Shown: positions 37,262 to 50,200, numbered from the stretch's first letter. The stretch is 64,000 bases of DNA from Chytridium lagenaria (GCA_025449115.1 JAHLKC010000124.1:58719-122718); one strand, 5' to 3'. Program-made: numbers and translations. The notes: generated by a model not told the origin, from the letters alone.

Positions 37262-40200
37262 TCACACCCCCTTCGCCGTCATCCCTGTCGTCACTTTTCC
37301 TGATGCAACCTTCCTCGTCCCGCTCATCCCACTCTGCACGCCATTGGTGGAATCCACCATATCCTTTCCAGTAATCGACGACCGTTTACTCGACGCGTTG
37401 CTGCCCGCGTCTTCATCCAGATGGATTTCTGAGTATACAAGTAAAAGACGATACGTCCGAAAAAGATGGTTTCGAAGAGTGCGCACACGAGGATGACGGT
37501 TAATGAGTAAATGACGAACCAGATGATTTCGTCGACTTTGACGATAAAGAGAACGACGATAAAGGAACCGGTGATGACGGCCATGTTATAAATCTAAAAA
37601 TGTTTTAGTGATGATTGCGGAAATGGAGATTTACCGCTAAGGCGATACTCTTGGACTCTCCAAACCTGTCCGGGATGTCTTTTGTTTTGTAAGCGAGTGC
37701 CACAGCACCGCACACAAGCGCGACCTGGAAATTTGAGTTATAAGAAAAGCATGTAAGAGAATGTAGCCCAATACCTTGTAACAAATAAGTACAGGAACAA
37801 TTATTCTCGTATTATCAAATTGACATGATCGAAGCCATTTCCCGATCCACCGTCTGGATATTGGAGACAGGGTTGACCAACTGTGCTCAGGACAAGGAGA
37901 AGACCGATCTCAACGAGCACCGATGGGGAGGAGTAGAATAGGAGCTTGACATCGTCACGTTTTCGAGCTTCTTTTTGCTAGAGAAGATGGTGACGATGCG
38001 GTAGCTGGGGGGAAGGAGAAAAGGCGTTAAGATGTTAAAAAGTTATTTTAAAGTGGTCTTTTTTTGAACTTACTTTCTGACAAGTAGAGAGCCGATGATG
38101 ACAACGAAACTGTGACCAAGATATTAATGTTTTACTTTAAACGAAAGATAATATAATCCTTATGATCTTACCTGAAGCAAGGAAGCCAAATCTTGATATT
38201 GCAGGTCGCGATAGTAGGTGTACCAACAGCAAAGAATGGACCCAAGAGTGCAGGGATAATAGAACAAAGCATCTAAAAAACCATTGAAGATGATTCATCA
38301 GTCCGGGTTTGTTAACGGAACCACCAAAGTAACAATGAAATTTAAAAATATGATATCAAAGATATTAAGCCGAATTGATTTACCACACCAGAACATTAAA
38401 CACAATCCTTGCGCCTTTACCACCTCCGCATTCTTATTGTAAATAAGATACGCAAGTAGAGATAAAGTAGCCGTCAACACTAAACTAGTGACGAAAAGCA
38501 GCGCACCAGAGGCAGGTGAATTCCATTCGACAAAGTGATAGATCCTTCTGGCTGTGGTTGTTTTTACGTCAGAAAGGTATAAGTAAGACAATCTGCTTAC
38601 TCTCGCAGTTTGTGCCTTCCCAGCCTTCGTTACAGGCGCATTTGTTAAATGTACAGTAGCCGTTGGCACCGCAACCGCCAGAACAAGCTATATAAATGAA
38701 AATGTAAACATGTGAGAAATAAAAAAAAAGAAGCAGGAATGGGGGACGTCGAATATTTTTTGGGAAATGAAAAAAAATGAAGGTCATGCTTACATCGGAA
38801 CCAAAGCCACGACTTCCATGTGTCCTCGTTATTTTTAAGCCAAGTACAGGCTGCAGTGTCGAGCGTCGCGTTGTTATAACTGATTTGTCCGAGCATGACG
38901 TTTACGTCGTCGTTTGTGAGGATGAGTTGCTTGGCGAGCCAGTAGAGCTCATCACTGATATTAAGACATTATTTATAAGGGAAAAAAAGGGAATAGACGT
39001 ACCTGAATGGTTTGAAGGGATGAGGAAAGGACTTTCTGGGGGAAGGTGGAGTCCAAAGTCACAATTCTGATAGCAATAACTTAGTGATGGGCTTTTAAGA
39101 AGGAAGAGAAATGCTTTGCAAAACGACAAAGACTTAAAGAAAGTAGTTTCAAACCAAATTTTCTCCAGTTCCGCAACTTCTCGCATCGTATTGTGGAAGA
39201 TTCAAGCGAACCATCTTAAATCGAGTGTCGTTTCTGTAAATATATTCTGCAAGGAACTTTTGTGGAATGTATATTAGCACTCGCTTTTACATACTATATA
39301 TAACCTGATGCGGTGACCACAATGAAAAGATCACAGGCATCCCCGTCAAAGTCATAGCACGCCTATAATGATGATTAGAAATTGCGTCTTTTACAGGACA
39401 ACGAATCCCAATTACCAAATACTTGTAGTGTAAGAATCATCATTCCCTGCGTACTGAACGCTCGCTTGCAAGTTCAAGTTCCTTACAAGCCTCGGATTAG
39501 GATCATTAGCGTAAGACGGCAGCACGGTGAGAATCAGCGCCCTTTGTTGCGAAGGAAACCATTCCGTGCGGTTAGTTGATGGCTGAGCAAATGTCGGTTT
39601 AGGTACACGGTCAATCGTTGATCTACACATTAAATTTTTTCGTTAACGCGACGAAAAAACATGAAGCTCCTCACTGGTTCAACGCAAGCACTGATGCCAC
39701 GTTGGGGTCTCGAAGACCTCGGTATGACGCCATCGCAGGGAACGCGTCGACAACCCATTCAGGGATGAACCTAAAAAGAGTGTTCATGCGACGAACCACG
39801 ATGCATGCATGCTTTACCATCCACTTTGAACATTCTGACCATTCGCACCGGCGGTCTCGAGCCTTCTGTCACTGCTCAATGCAAAATCTTTAATATACTG
39901 CTTTCGGGAATCCGTGGTAATCCAGACGTCTGCGGTGCGGTTAGAGAGAGAACGTATGAAATGGGTGTCGTGAAGAGAGACATGGTGCTTTTTTCAAATG
40001 GGATCTAAATGTAATGAATCTTACCAAAGGAGACGTGGACTCCCCCGTTGATTAGACCCGTCCAGTTATAGACGTTATTATCTGTAATCAAGGTGTTAAT
40101 ACGCAAGATCATGCAGAGATTCCATAGCGATGTGAATCAAAACACATAGATAAAAAATTGCTGAAAAATAACGTACTGTCATAAGCCGTGTAAGTAACAG

Positions 40201-40432
40201 GGTAGGACAGTATCTCTTCTGCAAGTATCTTCATGATGTGATTGTAAACATTCCCCGAATCCCATGAATAGTAATCGATCATTAACGGTCCCTTTCCACT
40301 AGCAAGCCATGCGTTGAGTCGCCCTCGATCTGGTTCCTGAAAGCATCTAGTCTGAGCTTGCGTGGTCGAGGTGAAGAGACTGATGAGACCCGTCACCACG
40401 ATAATGAACGTGACGGCGTTGAACGATCTCAT
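37262..40432 (-). CDS. Class C GPCR with substrate-binding ectodomain and EGF domain
   Basis: Many-exon receptor gene. A signal peptide (VTFIIVVTGLISLFTSTTQA) precedes an ectodomain resembling OpuAC-type (glycine-betaine) substrate-binding proteins: LMIDYYSWDSGNVYNHIMKI, then VYNWTGLINGGVHVSFGDVW, then FIPEWVVDAFPAMASYRGL and MTLTGMPVIFSLWSPHQ. One EGF-like module with six cysteines (CSGGCGANGYC...CACNEGWEGTNC) occupies its own exon, 38601-38687. The membrane domain follows: TM1 near 38500-38440, CNIKIWLPCFSFVVIIG and YRIVTIF (the TM3/ICL2 signature of class C receptors), VALVCGAVALAYKTKDIPDR and SKSIALAIYNMAVITG (TM5-TM6), then two more helices and a Ser/Thr-rich tail. Frame breaks occur near 38955, 37965, 37850 and 37435, so the last residues are uncertain (stop at 37262 or 37324). 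Probably senses a small extracellular solute and signals through G proteins (inference). Confidence 0.8.
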
Positions 40433-41528
40433 GTTGAATGCAGAGCTGGATCGCCTTTGTCGAGGAAAAACAAGTCGAGAGAAACAAAGTTACAGAAAAA
40501 TGTTTTCAGTGTATTTATTGTAGTTCTCGTTTCAATGATCACTTTGCCTGAAAGACGGATTCTCGATAATTGTAGATCTTCTCGCGGTTCTTCCCCTTTT
40601 CTTTGTGTATTCGCAATTCATGGTCATAACATCGTAAATCTCTTCATTGAACGATAATGGTTACGAGGTCTGAAAGAGGATGCATTTTTAATAACAAAAA
40701 CAAAGGGCACATGTAGAAGCTTGTAGATCACTGGAACAAAAGGAAAGACTAGCGGTCCTCATAAGCATTTTGATTTTATTGGCCTGAGCGGAGCAAAGGA
40801 TTTTGGGACACCCCAGTATCCCACTGCAGTTGGTCGCTCCTGGAACCTCGATTATATTGTCGAAACGGGATTTGCTGGTCGAGTGGAATGGTGGTGATCT
40901 TTTAATTAAAAAGGCGTTGCGGAAATGTGGAGTCTAACACCAGAGAACCTTTACCCAATTTCCAGTTGGGGAAGGATGATGCTTACAATGCCGTACAGGC
41001 CTTAAAAAACATTCTGCAAAAGGCGTATATACCTACATCATTTTAATGTGCACAGTGCGTTTTTATACGTCCCTCAAACTTTTTTTCATTATGAATCTAT
41101 TAGCTTGTATTGAACACATCGATAACCATTAATAAACCGCAGCATCCCCGTCTTTCGAAATCATCATCAACAAATAATGCAAACGCGGTGCGCGCTCTTT
41201 TGAATCTGTTTGGATCAACGGCGTCACCTCAACTCAAATGACGTCGTTTTAATCGTTTGTCATGCACCTTCCGCCTGCCGCTTTCAAAGTCAGCTGGCGA
41301 TGACAATTGCGGCACAACCTTATCTCCCGAATTTTCCCATGTACTCCCATCGATTTCAGCCGAAGTTCATAAAGCAACGATAACGAACATCGGGTATCGC
41401 TAGAGCTCTTTGCGTAAATTACTTTGAACACCGCTTAAAAAAACCTCTGAGTTCCCGGGAGACAGCGCATTTCTGTTCGAACTGGTTTGCATTGCGAAGC
41501 TTCATCCCCCTTTTCTTAAGATCACAAA
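40433..41528. other. Intergenic region between divergent genes
   Basis: Shared upstream region of the receptor (-) and the hydrolase (+). No supported gene and no clear TATA element. Confidence 0.45.
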
Positions 41529-42662
41529 ATGCCATCAACCCTGCCCGTTCCCGTCACAGAACGTTCGTTCACAACCTATAGTGGTTTACGTCTCACCGCA
41601 AAGCATGGGGCACAGAAGGTCGTGGTCAACCCATCCTTGCCATCCACGGTGTAAGTCCAAAACTACTTCTACCTTGTATCGCACGCTCACCCCTTTACAA
41701 ACAGTGGCTCGATAACGCTGTACTTGGGACCTCTTCCTCTCCGACTTCCTCACCCGCCATCCTGACGAACACTACATCATCTGTCTCGATCTTGCTGGCC
41801 ACGGATTCTCTGACCACCGTTCCCTCGACTCCCCCTACATCATGCCTCATATCTCACCGACATTCACAGCGTCATTGAAACCCTCGGATGGACCACATTT
41901 AAACTCCTCGGTCACGCATGGGTGGTGTCCTATGTGTTCTCTTTGCCGCGCATTCCCTGACCTCGTCAGTGGTGTGATCTCGGTTGAATCGTTTGGTCCT
42001 TACGCCATTCCCACGCAGGACGTGGATGATGTTGAGCATTACACTGCGTTCAAGCAGGTCAAGAGGGAGAGGAACGAGAAGAGTAAAAAAACTGTGTTTG
42101 TGGGGTTGGCGGAGGCTGTGAATGTGAGGAGGGAGGGTTACATAAGTTGTCAGTGGAAGCTGCATGCCGCTTGTGGTGAGAGGGTTGATGCCTGTTGAGA
42201 GCACCGATAGCTTCACCAACACGTTAATGGGGAGACCTACCGTTCCTGTTGCAGCCTCAAGGGCTGCGACCGAGGTTGTGATGTCTACGTTGGACTCACT
42301 CCCACCGTCATTGGCTTTTTCCATCACGCAACCGGAACAAACGACACCCAAACCTTGGTCATGGTGGGTTCCGTCACACCGACTGCATGGACGTGGTCAA
42401 GCGATGCTAGGGTCCGTGAACCCGCATTGATGTGGTACCACGAGGCAGCCGTAGAGTCATTTTTAGACGTATCGCATGTCCCGTTCTCGTGCTGTGGGGT
42501 GAAACGGGACTTAAAGAAGGGTTTAATTTTGTGAATAGGGCCAAGATTGTGAAGAAGGGGTTGGTGACTGCTCATATGTTGCCTGGTGGACATCATTTGC
42601 ATTTGGAGCCTAGGACACTTGGGGCTTGTGTGGATAAATTGGAGGAATGGTTGAGTGAATGA
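41529..42662 (+). CDS. Alpha/beta hydrolase, SERHL-like serine hydrolase
   Basis: Starts MPSTLPVPVTERSFTTYSGL. Exon 1 ends at an oxyanion-type LAIHG; a 54-nt intron (41651-41704) is followed by WLDNA, then ICLDLAGHGFSDHRS, IHSVIETLGWTTFKLLGH and, in the shifted frame, MGGVLCVLF. In this sequence the nucleophile-elbow serine codon is one base short (GGTCAC-GC-ATGGGTGG near 41914-41930), giving HA instead of HS. RGLMPVESTDSF lies in the cap region, and the catalytic His is in LPGGHHLHLEPR near the end (about 42580-42615). Length about 345 residues, as usual for the family. Other frame breaks occur near 41608, 41727, 41850, 42155 and 42440. No signal peptide, so probably intracellular. The substrate is not predictable. 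Confidence 0.78.
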
Positions 42663-43941
42663 GTGTTGTGGAGGTCGGGGAGGGGGTGGGAGTTATCCAG
42701 GCCAAGTTATGATTTATGATTTATGATTTTTCTCTGAGTGAGTCGTTCTTTTGTTTTGTTTTTTGTTTTTTTTGAGGGATGATATTGTTGTTGTTTATAC
42801 ATAGTTAATTTCAAGTTGGTTGGTTTACGCTTCCCTCATTTACATTCCGTTTAAGCTTATTTCGTTTCACTATTCATCATTTCACTTGTATTTTAACAAG
42901 GAATTTATTTTGTATTTTATCTGCCTAGTATCCAGTGGTCTTGTCACGAATATAAGTGTGGTAAAATATAGTCTGTGTTATCTTAAAGAGCTTCTTAACC
43001 CCAGGAATAAATATAATAAATATACTTTTGATGATCCGATGGTTGTTGACAATCCAGTATATTTTTATTACTGGATACAAAAGACGGAAAAATGAGGAAT
43101 GAGATGGACTGACCGTGACGGAAGATTAGAATACACAACCGAGATCAGTCCTGCCTGCATCACAGGTACTGCTTTCACTGAGAGACTAGCATCCCGAGGC
43201 ACTCAATCCCTGTGTTCTTTGGAAAGAGGAGGCACAGCGAGTTTGTTTTGATTCCAATTAGTATACTCTTTGACATCCCATCTCAAGGTCATGGAGTCTA
43301 GTACACTCATGGAAAAGACCGCGTTATTATCTGCTCACCCTTTCTTTACTTGGAATGGAGATAGTCTGCTGATGGGGACAAACCAACGAAGTCCTCATCC
43401 ATCTTTATCTTTTCAAAGAGTCTGTATTGGTTGGATTGGGGGTCAAGATTGGGGTGCATCACCGAGTCATCACCGAGTTCGGACGGTCGAATGATTCTTT
43501 ACCACTCATGGAAAAAAGCACAGAATGCCTTCTCATTTTCTTAACTTGGAATGGACATGGCCTGCTGATGGGACAAACCAAGAATATCTCATCCATCTTT
43601 ATCTTTTCAAAGCGTCTGTATTGGTTGGATTGGAGTCAGGATTGGGGTGCTCAACGAGGTCTGACGGTCGAATGCCTCTTCACACAAGGTTCCTATCAAC
43701 AAGCAGATGTTGGGTGGTCTAATTTTAGGGTATTTTAGATCCAGAAGGAGTAGAAGCGGTGACTTGAGAAAAGATAAAAGGGGGCTATGTGGTGAGCAAA
43801 GGAACGGAAACATTCTACTTTTGAGATTCGACAATAAGATATAGTTATGCATTTAATGGCATCGATTGACGCTGCAGGTTCGTTTTCTTTTATGATAGCT
43901 TGCTTTGAGAATGTCTGAGTTAACCGCTCCCTGAAGAAAAC
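42663..43941. other. Intergenic region containing a direct repeat
   Basis: AT-rich to about 43100, with a TTATGATT repeat (42710-42730), then the diverged direct repeat described separately (43307-43680). No supported gene. Confidence 0.5.
43307..43680. repeat. Diverged tandem direct repeat, two units of about 190-200 bp
   Basis: Unit 1 is about 43307-43493 and unit 2 about 43506-43677. Both contain CTCATGGAAAA, ACTTGGAATGGA, CTGCTGATGGG, CATCCATCTTTATCTTTTC, GTCTGTATTGGTTGGATTGG and GACGGTCGAATG in the same order and spacing. No coding function is seen; it may be a duplicated relic of a mobile element. Confidence 0.8.
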
Positions 43942-46521
43942 ATGCACCCTCCATTCTCCACGACAACGAACGCAAAGCTCCTCACATCCCTTATTGATCT
44001 TCATTCGCGGACTGTATTCAGAGATTTGTTAGGCCGCGATGATGTAAGGATTTCTCTACCCATTTGCTTATCCCGTGAGGCTGACTTTTATCGAAAACTA
44101 GGAGGACTGCTCGATTCAAGCGATACAACATTCTGCGAAACGCCTCTCCATGAACCTCGAGGACGCGGCGTGTCAAGATCAAGCGTTCACGGAAACATTG
44201 AAGCTCGTTCAGTCTTTGACTCGACGGCTTTGTGCCAAGTATGATTGCGATGACGGTAAGGATAGAAAGAGTTTTGTTCTGTTGTTTTTATTCCCGATGA
44301 TGTTGTAATTTTTTTGTAGAAGCTAAGATAAACTTCAGCTTGGGAGCGATCTTCACCCTTTGAGAAGCTGCGATACGCTTACAGATTTGTTACCGAGAAA
44401 TGGAACGGATGGTGAACTATCTCCAAATGATGCCGAAAACCGAGTCACTGAGGTATGTTATGTTTCAAATTTCGTAGTTTCACTTCTTATTTTGATCAGT
44501 CTTTTAAATCTTTTATTTTTTTTTGGAAACAGAACTCTGATGCTACTCTTGATGCTGGTGCATTTTCGAATGTCGGAGACGAGATGCGTGGATCTAATAA
44601 CAATATCTCAACGATGAATTTAACTTCAACTAAGATAAATGAAATGGTGAGATTTTATAATTATACAAAGCTTTCTAATACTGTAAAGCAGGCAGTGGTT
44701 CAAACACAACCCTTCGACAGTTCACATCTCGCCTTGGGATCGAGCTCACCCAGTCTTCCCATCGCACGTACTGATCGTGGAGATGCTCTTTGTCTACCAA
44801 CCAACCATTCAAACGTGGCCATGTCCGTCGAGGCGCTTCTCTGCAAGATTTTCTCGTCTCCTATCTGTCTTCCCAAGGAATCCCGATCAAACAATTCCAT
44901 AATCCCAAAACATAGCTCCGCCATCAGTGTCCCATTTGCGTCTGGATCAAGCTCACCTACTTTTAGCATTGAAATTCCTGACCGCGCTCATCCTGTCTCA
45001 CAACAAACTACTCATCCGTGACTCCGTCCGTCGAGGCTCTTCTCTGCAAGATTTTCTCGTCTCCTATCTGTCTTCCCAAGGAATCCCGATCAAACAATTC
45101 CATAATCCCAAAACATAGCTCCGCCGTCAGCGTCCCATTTGCGTCTGGATCAAGCTCGCTTAGTTTTAGCATTGAAATTCCTGATCGCGCTCATAATCGT
45201 CTCACAACAAACTACTCATCCGTGACTCCGTCCGTCGAGGCGCTTCTCTGCAAGAATTTCTCGTCTCCTATCTGTCTTCCCAAGGAATCCCGATCAAACA
45301 ATTCCATAATCCCAAAACATAGCTCCGCCATCAGTATCCCACTTGCGTCTGGATCAAGCTCACCTAGCCCCAACATTCATCTGCTCTCACCAAACAGCAT
45401 ATCTGCGAACATCGACGCTATTCTCTACGAAATTCTCGCGTCTCCTGCCCGTGTTCTCGACGAAGTCTTGGATCTTATCCGCGCTGCGTCGTTCGCCACC
45501 TCCAGGAGCTCTAGTATTGACCAGGATGTCGTGTTGGAGCCAAGCAGATTACTCGAATTAGGTGACAACTTTGACGAGATGGGTCCACTCGAGGTGAAAA
45601 AAACACCAATGTCCCATCATCCATCTGCAGCAACCACGTAAGAAAAAACCTCGTTCCCACTCCTTTTTTTTTTTTTTTTTACATCTCCTAAACATTTTTC
45701 CATCATAGAATGGCTCCATGGAAGCTCTTATCACGCAATCAAGGGCAAGAAAAGTCGTGTTTGATCCAATTCTTGTCACAGTTTGGGAACGCTGGAACGC
45801 GGGCGGCAAGAATTTGGTTTTGCACATGTAGGGTTTTTGCGTTGGTGGATGGTTTTGTTTTATTATGGTGTTGTGTTTTTGATGAGTTTTATAGGTGTTG
45901 GCGGTGATCCTGATGGCACGGAATGGTGTGGTTGTGGATGGTGGCTTCGCAGGAGATTTTATCGTGTGATTAATAGCGTGGGACATGGCGGTATGGAACT
46001 GAAGGTGACTCAACCGAGGATGCTAGTAAGAGATCCATTGATGTCAACATTATTCATTAACCTTCTTCTTTTCTTTAAACATAAATATTAACAACAAAAA
46101 TTAGACGGTTAGCCGAAACCTCCATTTCTCATCTGCCGTCACTCGGGTTCAACGTTTCGATACCCATGACCCGTTACACCATTGTTTGATCCTGGACGAG
46201 AGGTGCAACTTTTATTTCTACCATAACGGTGTGAAGATCGGACCTTGCGATACTCGCTATCTTCAACATCATTTATCCATGTTGAAACGAATGCGCGGTC
46301 AAAAACAAAATATTCGTGTTGAAATTTTCTCACATGACGGCAAGAAGATCTTATCTTGCGATGCCGAAGTCTTGGAACGGTTCTTTGGACTGTATCGGGA
46401 TGTGAAACAGAGTGATGTGGAGGAGATTTGGTTGGGGTGGATTCTTGTTTGGGGTGCTGTTTTGGTGGGATTTGGTATGATGTGCGCGGGTTTGTGGATG
46501 TTTTATGAAGGGATTTGGTAG
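43942..46521 (+). CDS. Unknown membrane-anchored protein, paralogue of the 50951-55131 gene
   Basis: Inferred exons 43942-44043, 44103-44255, 44320-44452, 44533-44646, 44692-45640 and two more to 46521. The first four match the first four exons of the minus-strand gene at 50951-55131 in order, phase and sequence: RTVFRDLLGRDD then EDCSIQAI; LEDAACQDQAFTETLKLV; EAK...LG..L.PL.S.DTLTDL; and an exon ending DEM or NEM. Exon 5 carries three tandem copies of a 68-residue Ser-rich unit (SVEALLCKIFSSPICLPKES...). Afterwards there is a hydrophobic segment (WWMVLFYYGVVFLMSFIGVGG) and a second near the C-terminus (WILVWGAVLVGFGMMCAGLWM). Breaks occur near 44345, 44990 and 45830. I recognise no family. 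A membrane location is inferred from the hydrophobic segments; function unknown. Confidence 0.6.
44824..45430 (+). repeat. Intragenic tandem repeat, three copies of 204 bp
   Basis: Units begin TCCGTCGAGG at 44824, 45027 and 45231, and the copies are nearly identical. The first interval is 203 bases instead of 204, from a one-base loss near 44990 that shifts the reading frame. The third unit diverges after about 45360. Confidence 0.85.
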
Positions 46522-46746
46522 GCTTTCCTCGAAACATGTAATTTTACCAATGAACATCCTTCCACCTCACCTTTAGCTATACTTAAATACACTCTGTGAG
46601 TTCAGAACTTTAGGTTATCAATCACATTTCCAATTTGTGTGTTATTATTATGTACTCATTAATACTGAGAGCAATTTTTTTTGATCTTGTACCATTAGAG
46701 TAATAAAATTATCTCCCTTGACACAGGCCCTTCAATTTACTTGACA

Positions 46747-46766
46747 TGACATAAAAAATTATGTCA
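46747..46766. repeat. Short inverted repeat, 8-bp arms
   Basis: TGACATAA, four A, TTATGTCA. Several further TGACAT copies lie within 40 bases. This could be a protein-binding site or chance in AT-rich DNA. Confidence 0.45.
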
Positions 46767-47139
46767 ATGATGACATTTGACATGTTAATTAATTGTTAAT
46801 AATAACTAATATGCACATGCTGCCATGCACTATTAATTTCTAATTTGTGGGGTGACTTATCAATCTGATCCACATGGCGTCCATGAATCTGATTAGCACC
46901 CACATGCTGACATGTTGAACACTGGTGCCAAAGTTTATTTTTAAGTACTTCTGATTGCACTACCTTTGTATCCTAATTAGGAAATGATATCTAATTCTCT
47001 CTTTTATAGACTAATTTGGCTGAAATTAAGATTAATCAGTTACACTGTATTACGTAAGACAGAAAGAGCAAAGTAAAAACTATTATGTAATTATGAGCGC
47101 GAAACTCTAAAAGAAAACGTCAAAGTCTGTCGTAGTGTG

Positions 47140-47145
47140 TATAAA
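47140..47145 (+). promoter_or_regulatory. Candidate TATA box of the subtilase gene
   Basis: TATAAA lies about 75 bases before the ATG at 47221 and is followed by a C/T-rich leader. This is a plausible core promoter arrangement, inferred from position. Confidence 0.5.
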
Positions 47146-47220
47146 GCATCACCCAATTTCCCATATTTCCTTCATCCCCGCTCCCTCCTCACCCTCCCCT
47201 TCCCTCCCAGCATATAGAAA

Positions 47221-50200
47221 ATGCAGCTGGCTAAAATATTCTCTGTTTTGGCTCTCACCGCCGCTAGTGTCTCTGCTGCGAGGCTCCAGATTCGTGGTGA
47301 TGCCGAGACTGCCATCCCCAATACTTTTATGCTCGAAGTTAACAAGGATGTCACAGACACCAAGGCTTACATTACCGAGGAGCTCGCGAAAGCTGGTGTT
47401 GCTGCGGAGGATATCGTCTTCCGTACTGAAATCGACACTGAGTTCTTCAAGGGCGCTTCCTTCTCACTCCCGGACTTTGACAGTGAGTTTATTTCATTTT
47501 CTTTATTCATTCATTTAGTTCATCAAATTTCTACAAGCCTTTTAATCCACTTGTATATTCAAAAATACTGATTAAAATAATTTCCCCAGCTGATGAGGTC
47601 GTTTCCTCGGTCAACGCTCTCCAGGCTTTCCGCGTCGCCATGGTCGATGCTCCGCAACCCATAATCCCCGATGCCTCTTCTACCCTCCCCCTCGTTGCTT
47701 CCGAAGCTTTCCACGCTCTCACTGGTGTGAACGAGGCCCGCAACCGTCTCGGTGTCACTGGCAAGGGCATTCGTGTCGCTGTCATTGACTCTGGAGTGGA
47801 CTACATGAACCCCTGCTCTTGGTGGTGGGTTTGGTCCAGGATTTAAGGTGAGGAATTTGAGCGAGATTAAAGTGATTCAGTAACAGTTTTTTAACTTTTT
47901 TTTTACGCTTTTTATAATTTTTCTTAAAAAACCAGGTCTCGTACGGTTTCGATCTTGTTGGAGACAGATATGGAGCTAGGAATGGCTATGTCGCCACACC
48001 GGATTCGGACCCGCTTGACAATTGCTCAGCAGTTAGTCATGGCACGCATGTTGCTGGAACAATTGCTGGTAACACCTTTGGCATGTAAGTAACGTCTCTG
48101 TTCATTTCCTTCCGCGAACAATCTACGATATGATATTTAACCGAAAATTGCTTTCTTCGTTTTTATCCATCTTCATACCCAGTCCTTTCGACAGCCCCTT
48201 TGCTCCTCCCGTCAACTTTACCGGTGTCGCACCCGAAGCAGAGATTGGCGCTTACCGTGTCTTTGGTTGCGCCTCTGACGGTGTCAGCAACGATATTATC
48301 ACCGCAGCCATCTTCCGCGCTGCAGCTGACGGAAGTCACGTGATCAACTTGAGTCTTGGTGGAGGCCCAGCCCAGTCGGATTCACCTGATGGTTAGTGTT
48401 CATATTCTTCCTTGGTTCCCCTACCGTCTCAACTTCATCGTGACCAAAGTAAACTAAATCGCAACTATACCCACTTTTAGCCTACGCCGCTGAGGTTGTC
48501 TCCAAGCGTGGTGCCATTGTCGTCGCGTCAAATGGAAACTCGCAGGTAGCTGGGTTGATGACCAACGCAAGTCCTGCTGTCTCTAGAGGTGCTCTCGGTG
48601 TGGCTTCGTTCGACAATGCGGTCGTGAACAAGCCATTCTTGACCGTCGACGACGCATCGTTCCCTTACAGCCTTGGAAGTGAGAACACAAAATTCACTTA
48701 TAATACTCCCTCCAGATTGTTGCAAATGGTGAGTCTTAATATTTTTTTTGCCACTCCACATGTATATCATGCATGCTCACTTTATATCAAGACCTCACCG
48801 CCGACGATCGTAATGCCCAAAACGATGGTACCGCCACCACCCCCACCATCAACGCCACCGGCAAAGCCCTCCTCATCCGTTGGGGTGGAGTTGGTGGAGG
48901 TTCCGCCGTTCGTTGCGACTATGCCTTCAAGGCTGGAGCCGCCGCCTGTATTCTCTACGGCGATACCGACAATCTCCTCGACATTGCTGGCTCTGCTTCT
49001 GTCCCCTCCCTCTTTACCTCCAACGCCGCCGGAAAGGCCATCATCGCAGCCCTCAAGGCCGGAAAATCCCCCCGTTTCGTCCTCACCACCAATGAAGGTA
49101 ACATTGCTGTCCCCACCGCTGGGAGTGTGAGCGATTTCTCGGCCGCTGGTCTTGACCCTGAGTTATACATTAAAACCGGACTTGGGAGGAATTGGTGGAC
49201 AGGTGCTTTCGTCTGTCTCAAGATTCGTTGCGGCTGCTGGTGGTCCAAAGTACCCTTACCGTGTCATGTCTGGAACTTCATGTCGTCACCTTATGTTGCC
49301 GGAAACCGTTGCTTTGTACCTCCAGGCTAAAGGCGTTGGAAAGGTCGACTTTGAGAATATTAGGACTGTCATGCAGAACACGGCGAGGCCTGCCAAGATC
49401 CATAAGAGTGATATGCTTGACTCTGTTTGCTAGACAGGGAGCTGGTCTGGTGAACATCTATGATGCCATCACCACCAAAACCATCATCACTCCTCTGCTC
49501 TTCGTAAGTATACCTTATCATGTCTCTGCCTTTCTCCCCACCGCCTTCTCCATTCTACTTCATTTATCTAACACAAACCGTGTCTTTCCTTTAGACCTCA
49601 ACGACACCGAAAACGCTCGGCAAGCGTACATCCTTACCATCACCAACAACGACGCCACCCCGAAGACCTACACCTTGACCACAGCCGGTTCCGCTATGGC
49701 CAACCCCTTCGTCGACGGCGACGACGCTATTCAAATCATCGCTAACACCAAATTCACCCCGGAATACGCTGACGTCAAATTCGCCCGTCTGAACAACCGT
49801 GTCTCTGTCCGTAAAATCACCATCCCACCCTTTAGCTCCGATACCGTCCGCGTCCACATTGCCCCTCCGCCACCGCCATCCCCGGTCTCTTCCAATCTAC
49901 TCTGGCTACATCCACGTTGCAAACTCTGAAGTGACCGTATCGCTTCCGTCCCTTATGCCGGTATGGTCGGAAGATGGCGTGACGCACCCATCTGGGCCCG
50001 TAAATCCCTTCATACACCTCTCTCTGGTTCCGCACCCGTTTCCCCTCCGCAGCACCTAACGCGCCGCCACCGGATTATACCCCTCCGCCAACTTCCTCCC
50101 CTTAAACCCCACCGTCCCTCCGTCGTCAACGGCAACACTGGTGCCATCCTGCTCACCATCGCTGCAAACCACCACCCGATACGCTAAAATCGAAGTCATT

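Larger units (their letters stand above)
46522..47220. other. AT-rich intergenic region and subtilase promoter
   Basis: No gene. Contains repeated TGACAT motifs and a short hairpin (TGACATAA and TTATGTCA, 46747-46766). Confidence 0.45.

Noticed and set aside
43307..45430. Repeats considered as a CRISPR array
   Set aside because: Units are about 200 bp without short identical repeats and unique spacers, the genome is eukaryotic, and one set is coding.
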